Assembly (NCBI GenBank): GCA_029783825.1
Contig: JAREIK010002029.1
Span: 124,001-188,000, forward strand
Length of the DNA: 64,000 bases
Origin: Sapria himalayana
Taxonomy: Eukaryota > Streptophyta > Magnoliopsida > Malpighiales > Rafflesiaceae
Reading direction: 5' to 3'
Shown here: one piece after another, positions 11,570 to 25,600 of the stretch
Position numbering within the stretch: the first letter of the stretch is position 1
Layout of the letters: every line of letters starts with the position of its first letter
Position numbers and translations under genes: made by a program
The notes under the pieces: model-generated
Databases searched by the model: none
Told to the model about the DNA's origin: nothing
Seen by the model: the letters and a program-made list of their open reading frames with translations, nothing else

Positions 11570-13361
11570 TATAATAATTTTTAAATTTTTTTCAAAAGTG
11601 AATACTTTATTTAGTTATAATAATCATTATATTTATATTTCATATAAATTCAATATAAATATGTTTATTGATAAATATTCTAATAATAATCAAAGAATAA
11701 ATTATAATGAAAAAAATAATATTGAGATTTATTATTTATTATTTAGGGTATACCGGTTTAAAATGATTATCTATTTAGGGTTTTCGAGATTTAGAAGTTA
11801 TTGATTTAAGTATTTAGGCATTTAGTGGTTTATAGAATTTATTTTAGCAATGAAATAAATTAAAAATTATTTTAGTTATTTTTTCACATTATCAAAGGTT
11901 ATAACATTTATAAATATAATAATTTTAAAATTTTTTAAAAATGTGAATAAAATATTTAGTAATAATAATCATTAAAATTATATATAATATAAACTAATTA
12001 TAAATAATTTTATTGATAGATATGATATCAATTATCAAATAATAAATTAATAAACTATTATTAATATGATAGATATAAATTCAATATAAATAATTTCAAT
12101 GATAGATATTATAATAATGATCTAAAATTAAATTAATATACTATTATAAATAGTAAAAATATTAATTAAAATATATTAAAATAACACGAAATGATTCAAA
12201 ATCAAATAAAAATATATTACTAAATAATAATATTTAATTTTTAAATTTTTCCATCTTTTTATAAGCTTATATTTTTTTATGATTAAAAATAAATTATTTA
12301 AATATTATCTGTCTCACTCGAACTTTATATAAAAAAGAAATTACAAAAAATTTATTTTTCTATTCTTTCTAATTTTTTAAGATTATAACCTTTGAAAATA
12401 TAATAATTTTTAAAATTTATTTTAAGAGAATACAATATTTATTTATAATAATCATAATAATTATATATCATATATATTCAATATAAATAATTTATTCATA
12501 GATTTTCTAATAATTATGAAAAAATAAATTGAAAATCAATTATAAATAAGATTGATATTACTTAAAATATAATATCAAAACCCAAAATGATTCAAAAGCA
12601 AAGCAAAATATATTACTTAATAATAAATTAATTAATAAACTTGTATTAATAAGAATGATATAAATTAAAATATAATTGTAAAATCTAAAATGATTCAAAA
12701 TCAAAATAAGATATATTAATAAAAAATAATTTTTTATTTTTAAAATTTTGCCTCTTTTTATAAGCATATATATTTTTTTTATGAAAAATAAATTATTTAA
12801 ATTATATCTGTCTCACAAATAATTTATTTTGTAATTAATATTTCTATAAAAATAAACTAATAAATAATTAAAATGAATATTTAAAATTATAATGAATACT
12901 TATAAAAATTAGAATTATGATTTATTATTTAGACTATACTAATTTAATGTTTTGAGTATTTATGAACTTAGTGGATTTGAAGTTTAGTCATTTCAGTATT
13001 TATTCATTTAGTGGTTTATAGGTTTTATTTAAAAAATAAAATAAAAAAAACTATTTTTGTTATTTTTTCTAATTTTTGAAGGATATAACCTTTGAAAATA
13101 TAATAATTATTAATTTTTTTTGAAAAGTGAATACAATATGAAGTTAATAATCATAATAATTAAATATCATATAAATTCAATATAAATTATTTTATTGGTA
13201 TATATTATTATAATGATCATAAAAAAATAATAAACAATTATTAATAAGATAAATATTATTTAAATATATTTGCAAAACCTAAAATGATTCAAAATCAAAG
13301 TGAAATATTTTACTAAATATTAATTTTAAATTTTTAAATCTTTGTATACATTTATATGCCT

Positions 13362-13376
13362 ATATATTACCTAAAC
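13362..13376. other. Satellite inversion junction F1/R1
   Basis: Forward satellite matching 43205-43300 runs up to 'tatgcctatatatta'. The next bases, 'cctaaacctttaaactc', are the reverse-strand heptamer tract and match 19317 onward. The orientation of every landmark flips here (for example 'ggtttatagg' becomes 'cctataaacc'). There is no spacer, so this is a direct head-to-head breakpoint rather than an insertion. Confidence 0.8.
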
Positions 13377-15625
13377 CTTTAAACTCATAAACCTTAAATA
13401 TAATTTAAAAAATTTATTGAAATATTAATTACAAAATAAATTCTGAGTGATACAAATATAATTTAAATAATTTATTTTTTATCAAAAAAATATATAATCT
13501 TATAAAATGAGGCAAGAAAAAAATATTATTTAGTACTAAATTTACTTTGATTTTTAATCATTTTAGTTTTTGTAATTAAATTTTAATTTATATCTATCAT
13601 ATTAATAATAGTTTATTAATTTATTTTTTGATAATTGATATAATATCTATCAATAAAATTGTTAATATTTAGTTTATATTATATATTGTTATTATAATTA
13701 TTATTACTAAATATTGTATACACATTTTTAAAAAATTTTAAAATTATTATATTTTCAAAGGTTATAATCTTTAATAATTTTAAAAAATATGAAAAATAAT
13801 TTATTTGTTATTTCATTGTTTAAATAAAACCTATAAATCACTAATTTCCGAAATACTTAAATGAATAACTTTTAAATCTCGAAAACCCTAAATAAATAAT
13901 ATTTTTAATCAGATATATTCTTAATAATAAACAATAAATCTATTTTTATTTTTTTCATTATAATTTTAAATATTCATTTTAATTATTTAATTGTTTATTT
14001 TTATATAAATAATAATTACAAAATAAATAATGAGTTAGACAATTATATTTTATATAAATTATTTTTCATCATAAAAAATATAGATAAACTTATTAAAAGA
14101 ATAAAAATTAAAAACAAAAAATTATTATATAATAATATAATTTGCTTTGCTTCTGAATCATTGTTGGTTTTGTAAAAATAATTTAATTGATATATATCTT
14201 ATTAATAATAGATTATTAATTTATTTTTTGATCATTATTAGTATATTTATCAATAAAATTTTTTATATTGAATTTATATGATATATAAATATAATGATTA
14301 TTATAACTAAAAATTAAATTCACTTTTGAAAAAATTTTTAAAATTATCATACTTTCAAAGGTTATAACATTTGAAAATGTGAAATAATAAATTTTTTTTT
14401 GATATTTCATTGTTTAAATAAAACCTATAAACCACTAAATTCCTAAACACATAAATCAATAACTCCTAAATCTCTAAAACCATAAATAATAAATTATAAT
14501 CCTTTAAAACCGGTAACCCTAAATAATAAATAATAAATCTTAGTATTATTTTTTTCATTATAATTTTAAATATTCATTTTAATTATTTCTTTGTTTATTT
14601 TTATATAAATATTAATTACAAAATAAATTATGAGTTAAACAAATATAATTTATATAAATTATTTTTCATTAAAATGAAAAATAATTTATTTTAAAACAAA
14701 AAATATTTCAAAACAACAAATTATTATATAGTAATATATTTTGTTTTCTTCTGAATCATTTTAATATAGTAATATATTTTTTATCTAAATATTATTATTT
14801 AGTAATATATTTTGATTTGATTTTGAATCATTGTGTTATTTAAATATATTTTAATTATTATTTATATTATTAATAATAGTTTATTAATTTAATTTTTGAT
14901 CATTATTATAATTTCTATAAATAAAATTGTTTATATTGAATTTATATGATATATAATTAGTAAGATTAATATAATTATACATAGTATTCACATTTCAAAA
15001 AATTTTAAAAATTTTTAATGTTTAAATGTTATAACCTTTGAAAATCAGAAAAAATCTAAAAAGAATTTTTTTTTATATTTTTATTATATAAATAAAACAA
15101 ATAAACCACTAAATGACTAAAAACATAAATTAATAAACTCCTAAACGACAAAACTCTTAAATAATCAAACCATTAAACTAGTATACCACATATAATAAAT
15201 CATAAATCTCATTTTAATTTGTATTCATTATAATTTTAAATATTCATTTTAATTATTTATTAGTTTATTTTTTTATAGAAATATGAATTACAAAATAAAT
15301 AATGAGTTAAACAAATATAATTTTAATAATTTATTTTTAATCAAAAAAATATATAAGCTTATAAGAAGAAGTAAAGATTTAAAAACAAAAAATTAATATT
15401 TAGTAATATATTTTACTTTGATTTAGAATCATTATATATAGGTTTTGCTATTATATTTTAATTGCTATCAATCTTATTAAGAATAGTTTATTAATTTATT
15501 ATTTGGTCAATTTTATAATATATAACAATAAAATTACTTATATTGAATTTAAATGTCTTATAATTATTAAGATTATTATAACTAAATATTATATTTACAT
15601 TTGAAAAAAATTAAAAATTATTATA

Positions 15626-15651
15626 TTTTCAAAGGTTATAACCTTTGAAAA
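15626..15651. repeat. Perfect 26-bp palindrome of the satellite monomer
   Basis: Exact copy of the 26-bp palindrome within the reverse array, showing that the element is kept in both array orientations. Confidence 0.95.
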
Positions 15652-16946
15652 AGTGAGAAATATCAAAAGTAATTTTTTTGTTATTTCATTGTTTAAACAC
15701 TTAAATCAATAACTCCTAAATCTCTAAAATCCTAAAACGATAAGCCTTTTAAACTAGTATACCCTAAATATTAAATAATAAATCTCAATATTATATTTTT
15801 CATTATAATTTAAAATATTCATTTTAATTATTTATTAGTTTATTTTTATATAATTTTTTTTGCAAAATAAATTATGAGTGCGACACATATAATTTAAATA
15901 ATTTATTTTTTTTCAAAAAAAATATATACGCTTTTAAAAAAATTATAAAAGAAGTAATATTAAAAATTAAAAATTAATATAAACTAATATATTTTACTTT
16001 AATTTTGAATCAATTTGGGTTTTGTAAATATTTTTTAATTAATATTTATCTTATTATTAATAGTTTATTAATTTAATTTATGATCTTTATTAAAATATCT
16101 ATCAATAAAATTGTTTATATTTATTTTATATGTTATAGACTTATTAAAATTATTATAACTAAATATTGTATTTTAATTTCAAAAAATTTTAAAGATTATT
16201 AAATTTTCAAAGGTTATAACCTATTAAAATGAGAAAAAATTTTAAATTTTTTATTGTTATTTTATTTCTTAAATAAAATCTATAAACCACTAAATGCCTA
16301 AAAACATAAATCACTAAACTCCTAAATGACAAAACCTCAAAATACTCAAACCATTTAACTTGTATACATTAATAAAAATCATAAATCTCATTTTAATTTT
16401 TATTCAGCATAAATTTAAATTTTTATTTTAATTATTTATCAGTTTAATTTTATAGAAATATTAATTACAAAATAAATTATTAGTGAGATAGATATAACTT
16501 AAATTTAAACCGGTATACCCTAAATAATAAATAATAAAGCTCATTTTTTTTCATTATAATTTTAAATATTCATTTTAATTATTAATTTTTTATTTTTATA
16601 TAAATATTAATTTAAAAATAAATTATGAGTTAGACAAATAAGATTTATGTAAATTATTTTTAATCAAAAAAATATAGATAAACTTTTTAAAATAAAAAAA
16701 AATTTTAAAACAAAAAATTATTATATAGTAATATATTTTGCTTTCCTTATAAATCATTTTAAGTTTTGTAATTATATTTTAATTGATATCTATCTTATTA
16801 ATAATAGAGTATTAATTTATCTTTTCATTATTATTAGAATATTTATCACTAAAATTGTTTATGTTGAATTTATATGATATATAAATATAATTAATATTAT
16901 AACTAAATATTGAATTTACTTTTGAAAAAAATTTAAAATTATTATA

Positions 16947-16972
16947 TTTTCAAAGGTTATAACCTTTGAAAA
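16947..16972. repeat. Perfect 26-bp palindrome of the satellite monomer
   Basis: Exact copy of the 26-bp palindrome. Neighbouring monomers carry one or two substitutions, for example CAAAGTTTATAACC near 17557. Confidence 0.95.
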
Positions 16973-19900
16973 TATCAAAAAACAATAAAAATAAATGTTT
17001 TGTTATTTTATTTTTTAAATAAAACCTATAAACTACTAAATCCATACACATTTAAATCACTAAACACCAAAACCCTATAATACCCAAATACATAAATCAT
17101 TAAACTGCTATATAATATATAATAATTAATAAATCTAATTTTAATTTCTATTTATTATAGTTTTAAATATTCATTTTAGTTATTTATTAGTTTATTTTTA
17201 TAGAAATATTTTCTATAAAATAAATTATGAGTACGACAAATATAATTTAAATAATTTATTTTTAATAAAAAAAAATATATACGATTATAAAAGAAAAAAA
17301 AATTAAAAAATTAAAAATTATTATCCATTAATATATTTTACTTTAATTTTGAATAAATTTGGGTTTTGTAAATATTTTTTAATTAATATCTATCTTATTA
17401 TTAGTAGTTTATTTATTAAATTTTTGATCATTATTATAATATCTATCAATAAAATTATTTATATTAAATTTATATCATAATTAATTACTAATATTATTAT
17501 AACTAAATATTGTATTCACATTTCAAAAAAATTTAAAATTATTATATTTTCAAAGTTTATAACCTTTGAAAATATCAAAAAATAATAAAAATAAATTTTT
17601 TGTTTTTTTTTAAATAAAACTTATAAACCACTAAATGCATACACAATTAAATCAGTATACTTTTAAACCTTGTATTAACTGAATACATAAACCATTAAAT
17701 CACAATATAATACATAATAATTAATAAATCTATTTTTTATTTCTATTTATTATAATTTTAACTATTCATTTAATTATTTATTAGTTTATTTTTATATAAA
17801 TATTTATTACAATTTAAATTATGAGTAAGACAAATATAATTTAAATAATTTATTTTTAATCAAAAAATATATATATGCTTATAAATGAAGTAAAATTTAA
17901 AAATTAAGAATTATTATTTAGTAATATATTTTACTTTAATTTTGAATCAATTTGGGTTTTGTAAAAAATTTTTAATGAATATCTATCTAATTATTAAAAG
18001 TTTATTAATTTAATTTTTGATTATTATTGTAATAACTATTAATAAAATTATTTATATTGAATTTATATGATGTATGATTATTAATAATATTATAACTAAA
18101 TATTGTATTCACATTTCAAAAAATTTTATATCTAAAAACCATTAAATTGGTATACATTAATAATAAATCATAAATCTCTTTTTTATTTTTATTCAGTATA
18201 ATTTTAAATTTTTATTTTAATTATATATCAGTTTATTTTTATAGAAATATTAATTACAAAATAAATTATTACTGAGACAGATATTATTTAAATAAGTTAT
18301 ATTTAATCAAAAAAATATAATTTTATAAAAATAGGCACAATTTTAAAAACAAAATTTTATTATTTAGTAAAATATTTTATTTTGATTTTGTATAATTTTA
18401 GATTTTGCATTTATATTTTAATTTATATCATTATTTTTAATAATAGTTTATTAATTATTTATTGATCATTATCATAATATATATTAATAAAATTATTTAT
18501 ATTGAGTTTATATTATATATAAATATTAAGATTATTATAACTAAATATTATATTCACATTTTAAAAAAATTAAAAATTATTAGATTTTCAATGGTTGTAA
18601 CCTTCAAAAATTAAAAAAAAAATCAAAAAATTAAATTTTTTGTTTTTTCATTCTTTAATTAAAAACTATAAATCACTAAAGGCATAAACACTTAAATCAC
18701 TAAACCTAAAAACACCTAAATACCTAAACCATTAAAACTATTTATCCTGAATAATAAATAATAAATCTCACTTTTATTTGTATTATTTATAATTTTAAAT
18801 ATTCATTTAAATTATTTTTTAGTTTATTTTTATAGACTTATAAAATACAAAATATTTTATGAGGAAGACAAATATAATTTAAATAATATACTTTTAAGAA
18901 CAAAAAATATAAACTTATAAAAAGAACAAAACATCAAAAACATTATTAATTAGTAATTTATTTTACTTTGATATTGAATAAATTTAGGTTTTGCAAATAT
19001 ATTTTAAATAATATCTTTCTTATTTGAAGTAGTTTATTAATTTATTTTTTGATCATTAATATAATATCTATCAATATAATTGTTTATATTTAATTTATAC
19101 GATATATAATTATTAATATTATCAAAACTAAATATATTATTCACATTTAAAAAAATTTAAAAATTGTTATATTTTCAAAGGTTATAACCTTCAAAAATGA
19201 GAAAAAATAACAAAAAAATTTTTTTTTGTTATATCATTGTTTAAATAAAACTTATAAACCATTAAATACCTAAACACATAAATCTATAAACTCCTAAACC
19301 CCGAAGCCCCTAAATACCTAAACTTTTAAACTCGTAAACCTTAAATATAATTTAAATAATTTATTGAAATATTAATTACAAAATAAATTATAAGTGTTAC
19401 AAATATAATTTAAATAATTTATTTTTTATCAAAAAAAATATAATCTTATAAAATGAGGCAAAAACTAAAAAAAATTATTATTTAGTAATAAATTTACTTT
19501 GATTTTTAATCATTTTAGTTTTTGTAATTAAATTTTACTTTATATCTATCATATTAATAATAGTTTATTAATTTATTTTTTGATAATTGAGATAATATCT
19601 ATCAATAAAATTATTTATATTTATTTTATATTATATATTGTTATAATAATTATTATTACTAAATATTGTATTCACATTTTTTAAAAATTTTAAAATTATT
19701 ATATTTTCAAAGGTTATAATCTTTGAAAATTTGAAAAAATATCAAAAATAATTTATTTGTTATTTCATTATTTAAATAAAACCTATAAACACCTAAATGT
19801 GTAAACATATAAATCAATAAACTCATTAACCCCAAAACCACAAAAAACTTAAACAATTAAATAGTTATACCCTAAATAATAAATCTCATTTTTATTAGTA

Positions 19901-21323
19901 TTCATTATTATTTTAAATATATATTTTAATTATTTATTAGTTTATTTTTATATAAATATAAATTAAAAAATAAATTATTAGTGAGACAAATATAATTTAA
20001 ATGACTAATTAGTATTTATAAAACCTATAAACCACTAAATGACAAAATTCTAAAATGACTAAACTCCTAAACCCCGAAGCCCATAAAGACTTAAAACATT
20101 AAATTAGTATAGTCCAAATAATAAATAATAAATATAAATTTTATTAGTATTCATTATAATTTTAAATATTCATTTTAATTATTTATCAGTTTATTTTTAA
20201 TGAAATATTAATTACAAAATAAATTATTAGTTTGACATATATAGTTTAAATAATTTATTTTTTATTAAAAAAATGCATATAAAAAAAGGGAAATTTTTAA
20301 AAATAAATAATTATTATTTAGTAATATATCTTATTATGATTTTGAATCATTTTAGATTTTACAATTATATTTTAAATTATATCATTCTTATAAATACTAG
20401 TTAATTAATTTATTTATTGAAATTATTATAATATCTATCAATAAAATTATTTATATTGAGTTTACATTATATATAATTATTAATATTATTATAACTAAAT
20501 ATTATATTCACATTTAAAAAAATTAAAAATTATTATATTTTCAAAGGTTATAACCTTTAAAAATTAAAAAAAAATGAAAAAAAAATGAAAAAATTAAAAT
20601 TTTTTTTTCATTCTTTAAATAAAAACTATAAATCACTAAAGGTCTAAACAATTAAATTACTAAACTTCTAATCCACAAAACACCTAAATACTTAAACCAT
20701 TAAACCAGTATATCATGAATAATAAATAATAAATCTCAATTTTATTAGTATTCATTATAATTTTAGATATTTATTTTAATTATTTATTAGTTTATTATTA
20801 TAGAATTATAAATTATAAAATAAATTATGAGTAAGACAAATATAAATTAAATAATTTATTTTTAATATAATAATTTATTAAAATATTAATTAAAAAATAA
20901 ATTATGAGTGATACAAATTTAATTTAAATAATTTATTTTTCATCAAAAAAAATATATAAGCTTATAAAAAGAAGAAAAAACTAAAAAACAAAAATTATTA
21001 TTTAGTAATAAATTTACTTTGATTTTGAATAATTTTAGGTTTTGCAATTATATTTTCATTTATATCTATCATATTAATAATAACATATTAATTTATTTTA
21101 TTAATAATTGATTTAATATCTATCAATAAAATTCTCTATATTTTGTTTATATTATATATAATTATAATGATTATTATTACTAAATATCGTATTCACATTT
21201 TAAATTAAATTTAAAATTATTATATTTTCAGATGGGATAAACTTTGAAATTGTGAGAAAATATCAAAAATAATTTTTTTGTTATCTCATTATTTTAATAA
21301 ATTATTTTAATAAATTTAAATTA

Positions 21324-22610
21324 CTAAATTAGTCAGCTTTTTAGTCCTTTGTAAGTTGTGTGCCAAAATGATAAATAAAGTATGTATTTTCCAAAAAAAA
21401 ACAAAAACAAACCATAAACACTAAACTTTAAATCCTAAACCTTAAACCATAATATATAACCCTAAACCATAAAACCTAAATCCTAAATCTCATGTTTTGC
21501 ACTTTTATAATCAAATGACTAAGTGTTAAATTTAAATTGAAATTCACAATTTTTAGGAATGTCACACATTTATCTTTTTGTATATCTAACACAAAGTCAT
21601 GACTCAAGGGGTGAGTTATGGATTCAGTCTCTTTCTTGCTTTAGATTATTGTAGCATTAGCAATGGTCATGATCGTATATTTTGTCTCTAGAACACAAAA
21701 TCATATCGATGAGAATATGCCATAACTTGTGTTTCTCTGTTGAACATATTGTTATGGCACTAAGAATGATCATGAATACATATTTAATCACTATAATACT
21801 GGATCACAATATTGGATATGACCATAGCTTGTGCATTTTATCTTTATATTGCAAAGTCATTCCACTAGGAATGATTGTAACTTTGGACATTCCTCAAGAG
21901 CAAAAGACATGACCCTAGAAATAGTTAAAGCTCGAGTACTACTCTTTATAACTTTCTATAGCTAAATTTATTGGGATTTGAAATATCATTATGGCTTTTT
22001 CCTTTGATTTGTGACCTCAAGTGTCAATATGCAAGACTAATATTTTGAGCAATGATTAAAACCTTTTATACATTTGAATATGATTCATTTACACCTTTTT
22101 GGGTATTGTGAGCTTATATACATAACTCATTTAATATAAAAAAGAAATAAATAATACTTTTCATATCAATTAGATTATAAAAAAAAGGCTTAGGCATGCC
22201 AATAAAATATATTTTTTGATTCTTGATTGAAAGAGAGCCCATACTTCTTGCCCTGCTAAAACTGCCCAGGGGCTAGTTTGTTTAAATAGGCTACAAGGTG
22301 ATTATTTTTTTTGAGGTCAACTATGTTTTAAAAAAATTACTTTGAGTGTGTGCATGAAAGATATTTTAGAAGAAATTACAATAATCAATATAAATAGCAT
22401 CCTCAACAACTAGCTATTTCAACACATAGGGGCTCAACTTTGGTTTATTCTATTAGTGTACATGAGTCAAATTACCTTTAATAGCCCAGAGATTCAACAT
22501 GAAATATGATGAGACATAATAGAGATAAAGTAAAAGATCCTATTATCTTGGTTAGAGCATTAGCAATCATTCTAGTGTTGAGAGAGGAACAAAATAAATT
22601 ATTTTAATTA
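21324..22610 (+). mobile_element. Unclassified dispersed element, copy B (partial)
   Basis: Corresponds, inverted, to positions about 1680 down to 399 of copy A; the GC-richer half is missing. It starts abruptly at 'ctaaattagtcagc' after satellite and ends with 'gagaggaacaaaataaatt' before satellite that matches the sequence upstream of A and D. The poly(A)-like signal AATAAA is at 21374-21379 and the A-run at 21393-21401. The second ~30-kb unit has no copy at the matching place (about 51.4-52.7 kb). A 76-residue open frame (21682-21912) is shared with the other copies but looks non-coding. Confidence 0.7.
21410..21489 (+). repeat. Degenerate telomere-like heptamers in element B
   Basis: About eleven CCCTAAA-like units (CCATAAA, CACTAAA, CTTTAAA, TCCTAAA, CCTTAAA, CCCTAAA) begin directly after the A-rich tail that follows AATAAA. 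Confidence 0.75.
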
Positions 22611-25600
22611 TTCAGTATAATTAAAATTTTTATTTTAATTATGTATCATTTTTTTTATAGAAATATTAATTACAAAATAAATTATTAGTGAGATAGATCT
22701 AATTTAAATTAAACCGGTATATACTAAATAATAAAGAATAAATCTCATTTTTTTACATTTTAATTTTAAATATTCAAATTTAATTATTTACTTGTTTATT
22801 TTTATATAAATATTAATAACAAAATAAATTATGAGTTATACAAATATAATTTATATAAATTATTTTTCATAAAAATAATATAGATAAACTTTTTCAAAGA
22901 AAAAAAAAATTTCAAAATAAAAAATTATTATATATTAATATATCTTGCTTTGCTTCTGAATCATTTTAGGTTTTGTAATTATATTATAATTGATATCTAT
23001 CTTATTAATAATAGATTATTAATTTATTTTTTGATCATTATTAGAATATCTATCAATAAAATAGTTTATATTGAATTTATATGATATATAAATATAATGA
23101 TTATTATAACTAAATATTGAAATCAGTTTTTAAAAAAATTTAAAAATTATTATATTTGCTACGGTTATAACCTTTTAAAATATTAAAAAATAATAAAAAT
23201 AAATTTTTTATTTTTTTATTTCTGAAATAAAACCTATAAACTTCTTAATGCATACACAGTTAAATAAGTAAACTCCTAGACCCCATAATGCCTAAATACA
23301 GTAACCATTAAACCGATATATAATACATAATAAATAATAAATCTAATTTTTATTTATATTTATTATAATTTTAAATATTAATTTTAATTATTTATTCGTT
23401 TTTTTTTATAGAAATATTTATTACAAAATAAATTGAGTGCGACAAATATAATTTAAATAATTTATTTTTAATGAAATAATATATATACGCATACTAAAGA
23501 AGTAAAAATTTAAAAATTTAAAATTATTATCCAGTAATATATTTTACTTTAATTTTGAATCAATTTGGGTGTTGTAAATATTTTTTAATTAATTTCTATC
23601 TTTTTATTTATAGTTTATTAATTTAATTTTTGTTCATTATTATAATATATATCAATAAAATTGTTTATATTGAATTTATATGATATATAATTATTAATAT
23701 TATTATAAATAAAATATTATATTTACATTTAAAAAAATTTTAAATATTATTCTATTTTCGATTGTTATAACATATGAAAATGAGAAAAAATTATAAATTT
23801 TTTTTATTATTTTATTGTTTAAATAAAACCTATAAATCACTAAATGCCTAAAAACATAAATCACAAAATTTTCAAATGATAAAATATCTAAATATTTAAA
23901 CCATTAAACTGGTATACATTAATCAAAATCATAAATATTATTTTAATTTATATTAAGTATAATTTACAATTTTTATTTTAATTATATATCAGTTTATTTT
24001 TATAGAAATAATAATTACAAAATAAATTATTAGTGAGACAGATATCATTAAAATAAATCTAATTTTTTTTCATTATAATTTTAAATATTCATTTTAATTA
24101 TTTATTTGTTTATTTATATATAAATATTAATTACAAAATAAATTATGAGTTAGACAAATATAATTTATATAAATTATTTTTAATCAAAAAATATAGATAA
24201 ACTTTTTAAAATAAAAAAAAAATTCAAAACAAAAAATTTTTATATTGTAATATATTTTGCTTTGCTTTTGAATTATATTAGGTTTTTTAAGTTTATTTTA
24301 ATTAATATCTATCTTATTAATAATAGATTATTTATTTATTTTTTGATCATTAATTGAATATTTATCAATAATATTGTTTATATTGAATTTATATGATATA
24401 TAAATATAATGATTATTATAACTAAATTTTCAATTCACATTTGAAAAAAATTTAAAAATTATTATATTTTTAAAGGTTATAACCTTTGAAAATATAAAAA
24501 AAATAATAAAAATAAATATTTTGTTTTTTAATTTTTAAATAAAACCTATAAGCCACTAAATGCATACATAGTTAAATTAGTAAACTCGTAAAGCCCGTAA
24601 TGCCTAAATAAATAAACCATTAAACCGCTATATTCTACTTAATAATTAAGAAACCTAATTTTTATTTCAATTAATAATAATTTTAAATATTCATTTTGAT
24701 TATTTATTAGTTTATTTTTATATAAAATTTTATTACAAAATAAATTATGAGTGCGACAAATATAATTTAAATAATTTATTTTTAATAAATAAAAATATAT
24801 ACGCTTATAAAAGAAGTAAAAATTTAAAAATTAAAAATTATTATCCAATAATATTTTTTACTTTAATCTTGAATCAATTTGGGTTTTGCAAATATTTTTT
24901 AATTAATATCTATCTTATTATTAATAGTTTATTAATTTAATTTTTCATCATTATTATAATATCTATAAATAAAATTGTTTATATTGAATTTATATGAAAT
25001 ATAATTATTAAAATTATTATAACTAAATATTGTATTTACATTTCAAAAAATTTTAAATATTATTATATTTTCAAAGGTTATAACCTATGAAAATGACAAA
25101 AAATTACAATTTTTTTTTGTTATTTTATTATTTAAATAAAACATATACCACCACTAAATGCCTAAAAACATGTATAGCTAAACACCTATACGACAAAACC
25201 TATAAAAACTTAAAATATTAAATTCGTATACATTAATAAGAAATCATAAATCTCATTTTAATTTCTATTTAGTATAATTTTAAATTTTTATTTTAATTAT
25301 TTATCAGTTTATTTTTATAAAAATATTAATTACAAAATAAATTATTAGTGAGAAAAATATAATTTAAATTAAACCGTTATACCCTAAATAATAAATAATA
25401 AATCTCATTTTTTTTCATTATAATTTAATATATTCATTTTAATTATTTATTTGTTTATTTTTAAATAAATATTAATTAAAGAATAAATTATGAGTTAGAC
25501 AAATATAATTTATGTAAACTATTTTTAATCAAAAAAATATAGATAAACTTTTTTAAATAAAAAAAATTAGAAAATAAAAAATTATTATATAGTAATATAT

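Larger units (their letters stand above)
6878..13370 (+). repeat. AT-rich satellite array F1, second part (forward)
   Basis: Forward monomers with palindrome cores near 7022, 7618, 8219, 8758, 9342, 9934, 10977, 11552, 11898, 12384 and 13085. Spacings of 539-601 bp dominate; those of 346, 486 and 1043 bp mark deleted or fused monomers, for example the fusion near 11700. The stretch from about 10450 to 12060 closely repeats 4150-5990, a higher-order period of about 6.28 kb. No gene is visible. Confidence 0.85.
13371..21323 (-). repeat. AT-rich satellite array R1, first part (reverse)
   Basis: Monomers of the same family on the minus strand, with 'cctataaaccactaaatgcctaaa' type tracts and palindrome cores near 13760, 14360, 15635, 16217, 16957, 17560, 18596, 19181, 19719 and 20547. 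The stretch from 14860 is nearly the same as 47045 onward. The block at 13376-13520 is repeated near 19317-19460. No gene is visible. Confidence 0.85.

Noticed and set aside
2879..13370. CRISPR-like array
   Set aside because: The repeats are ~590-bp AT-rich monomers with no short repeat-spacer pattern or cas genes, and the context is eukaryotic.
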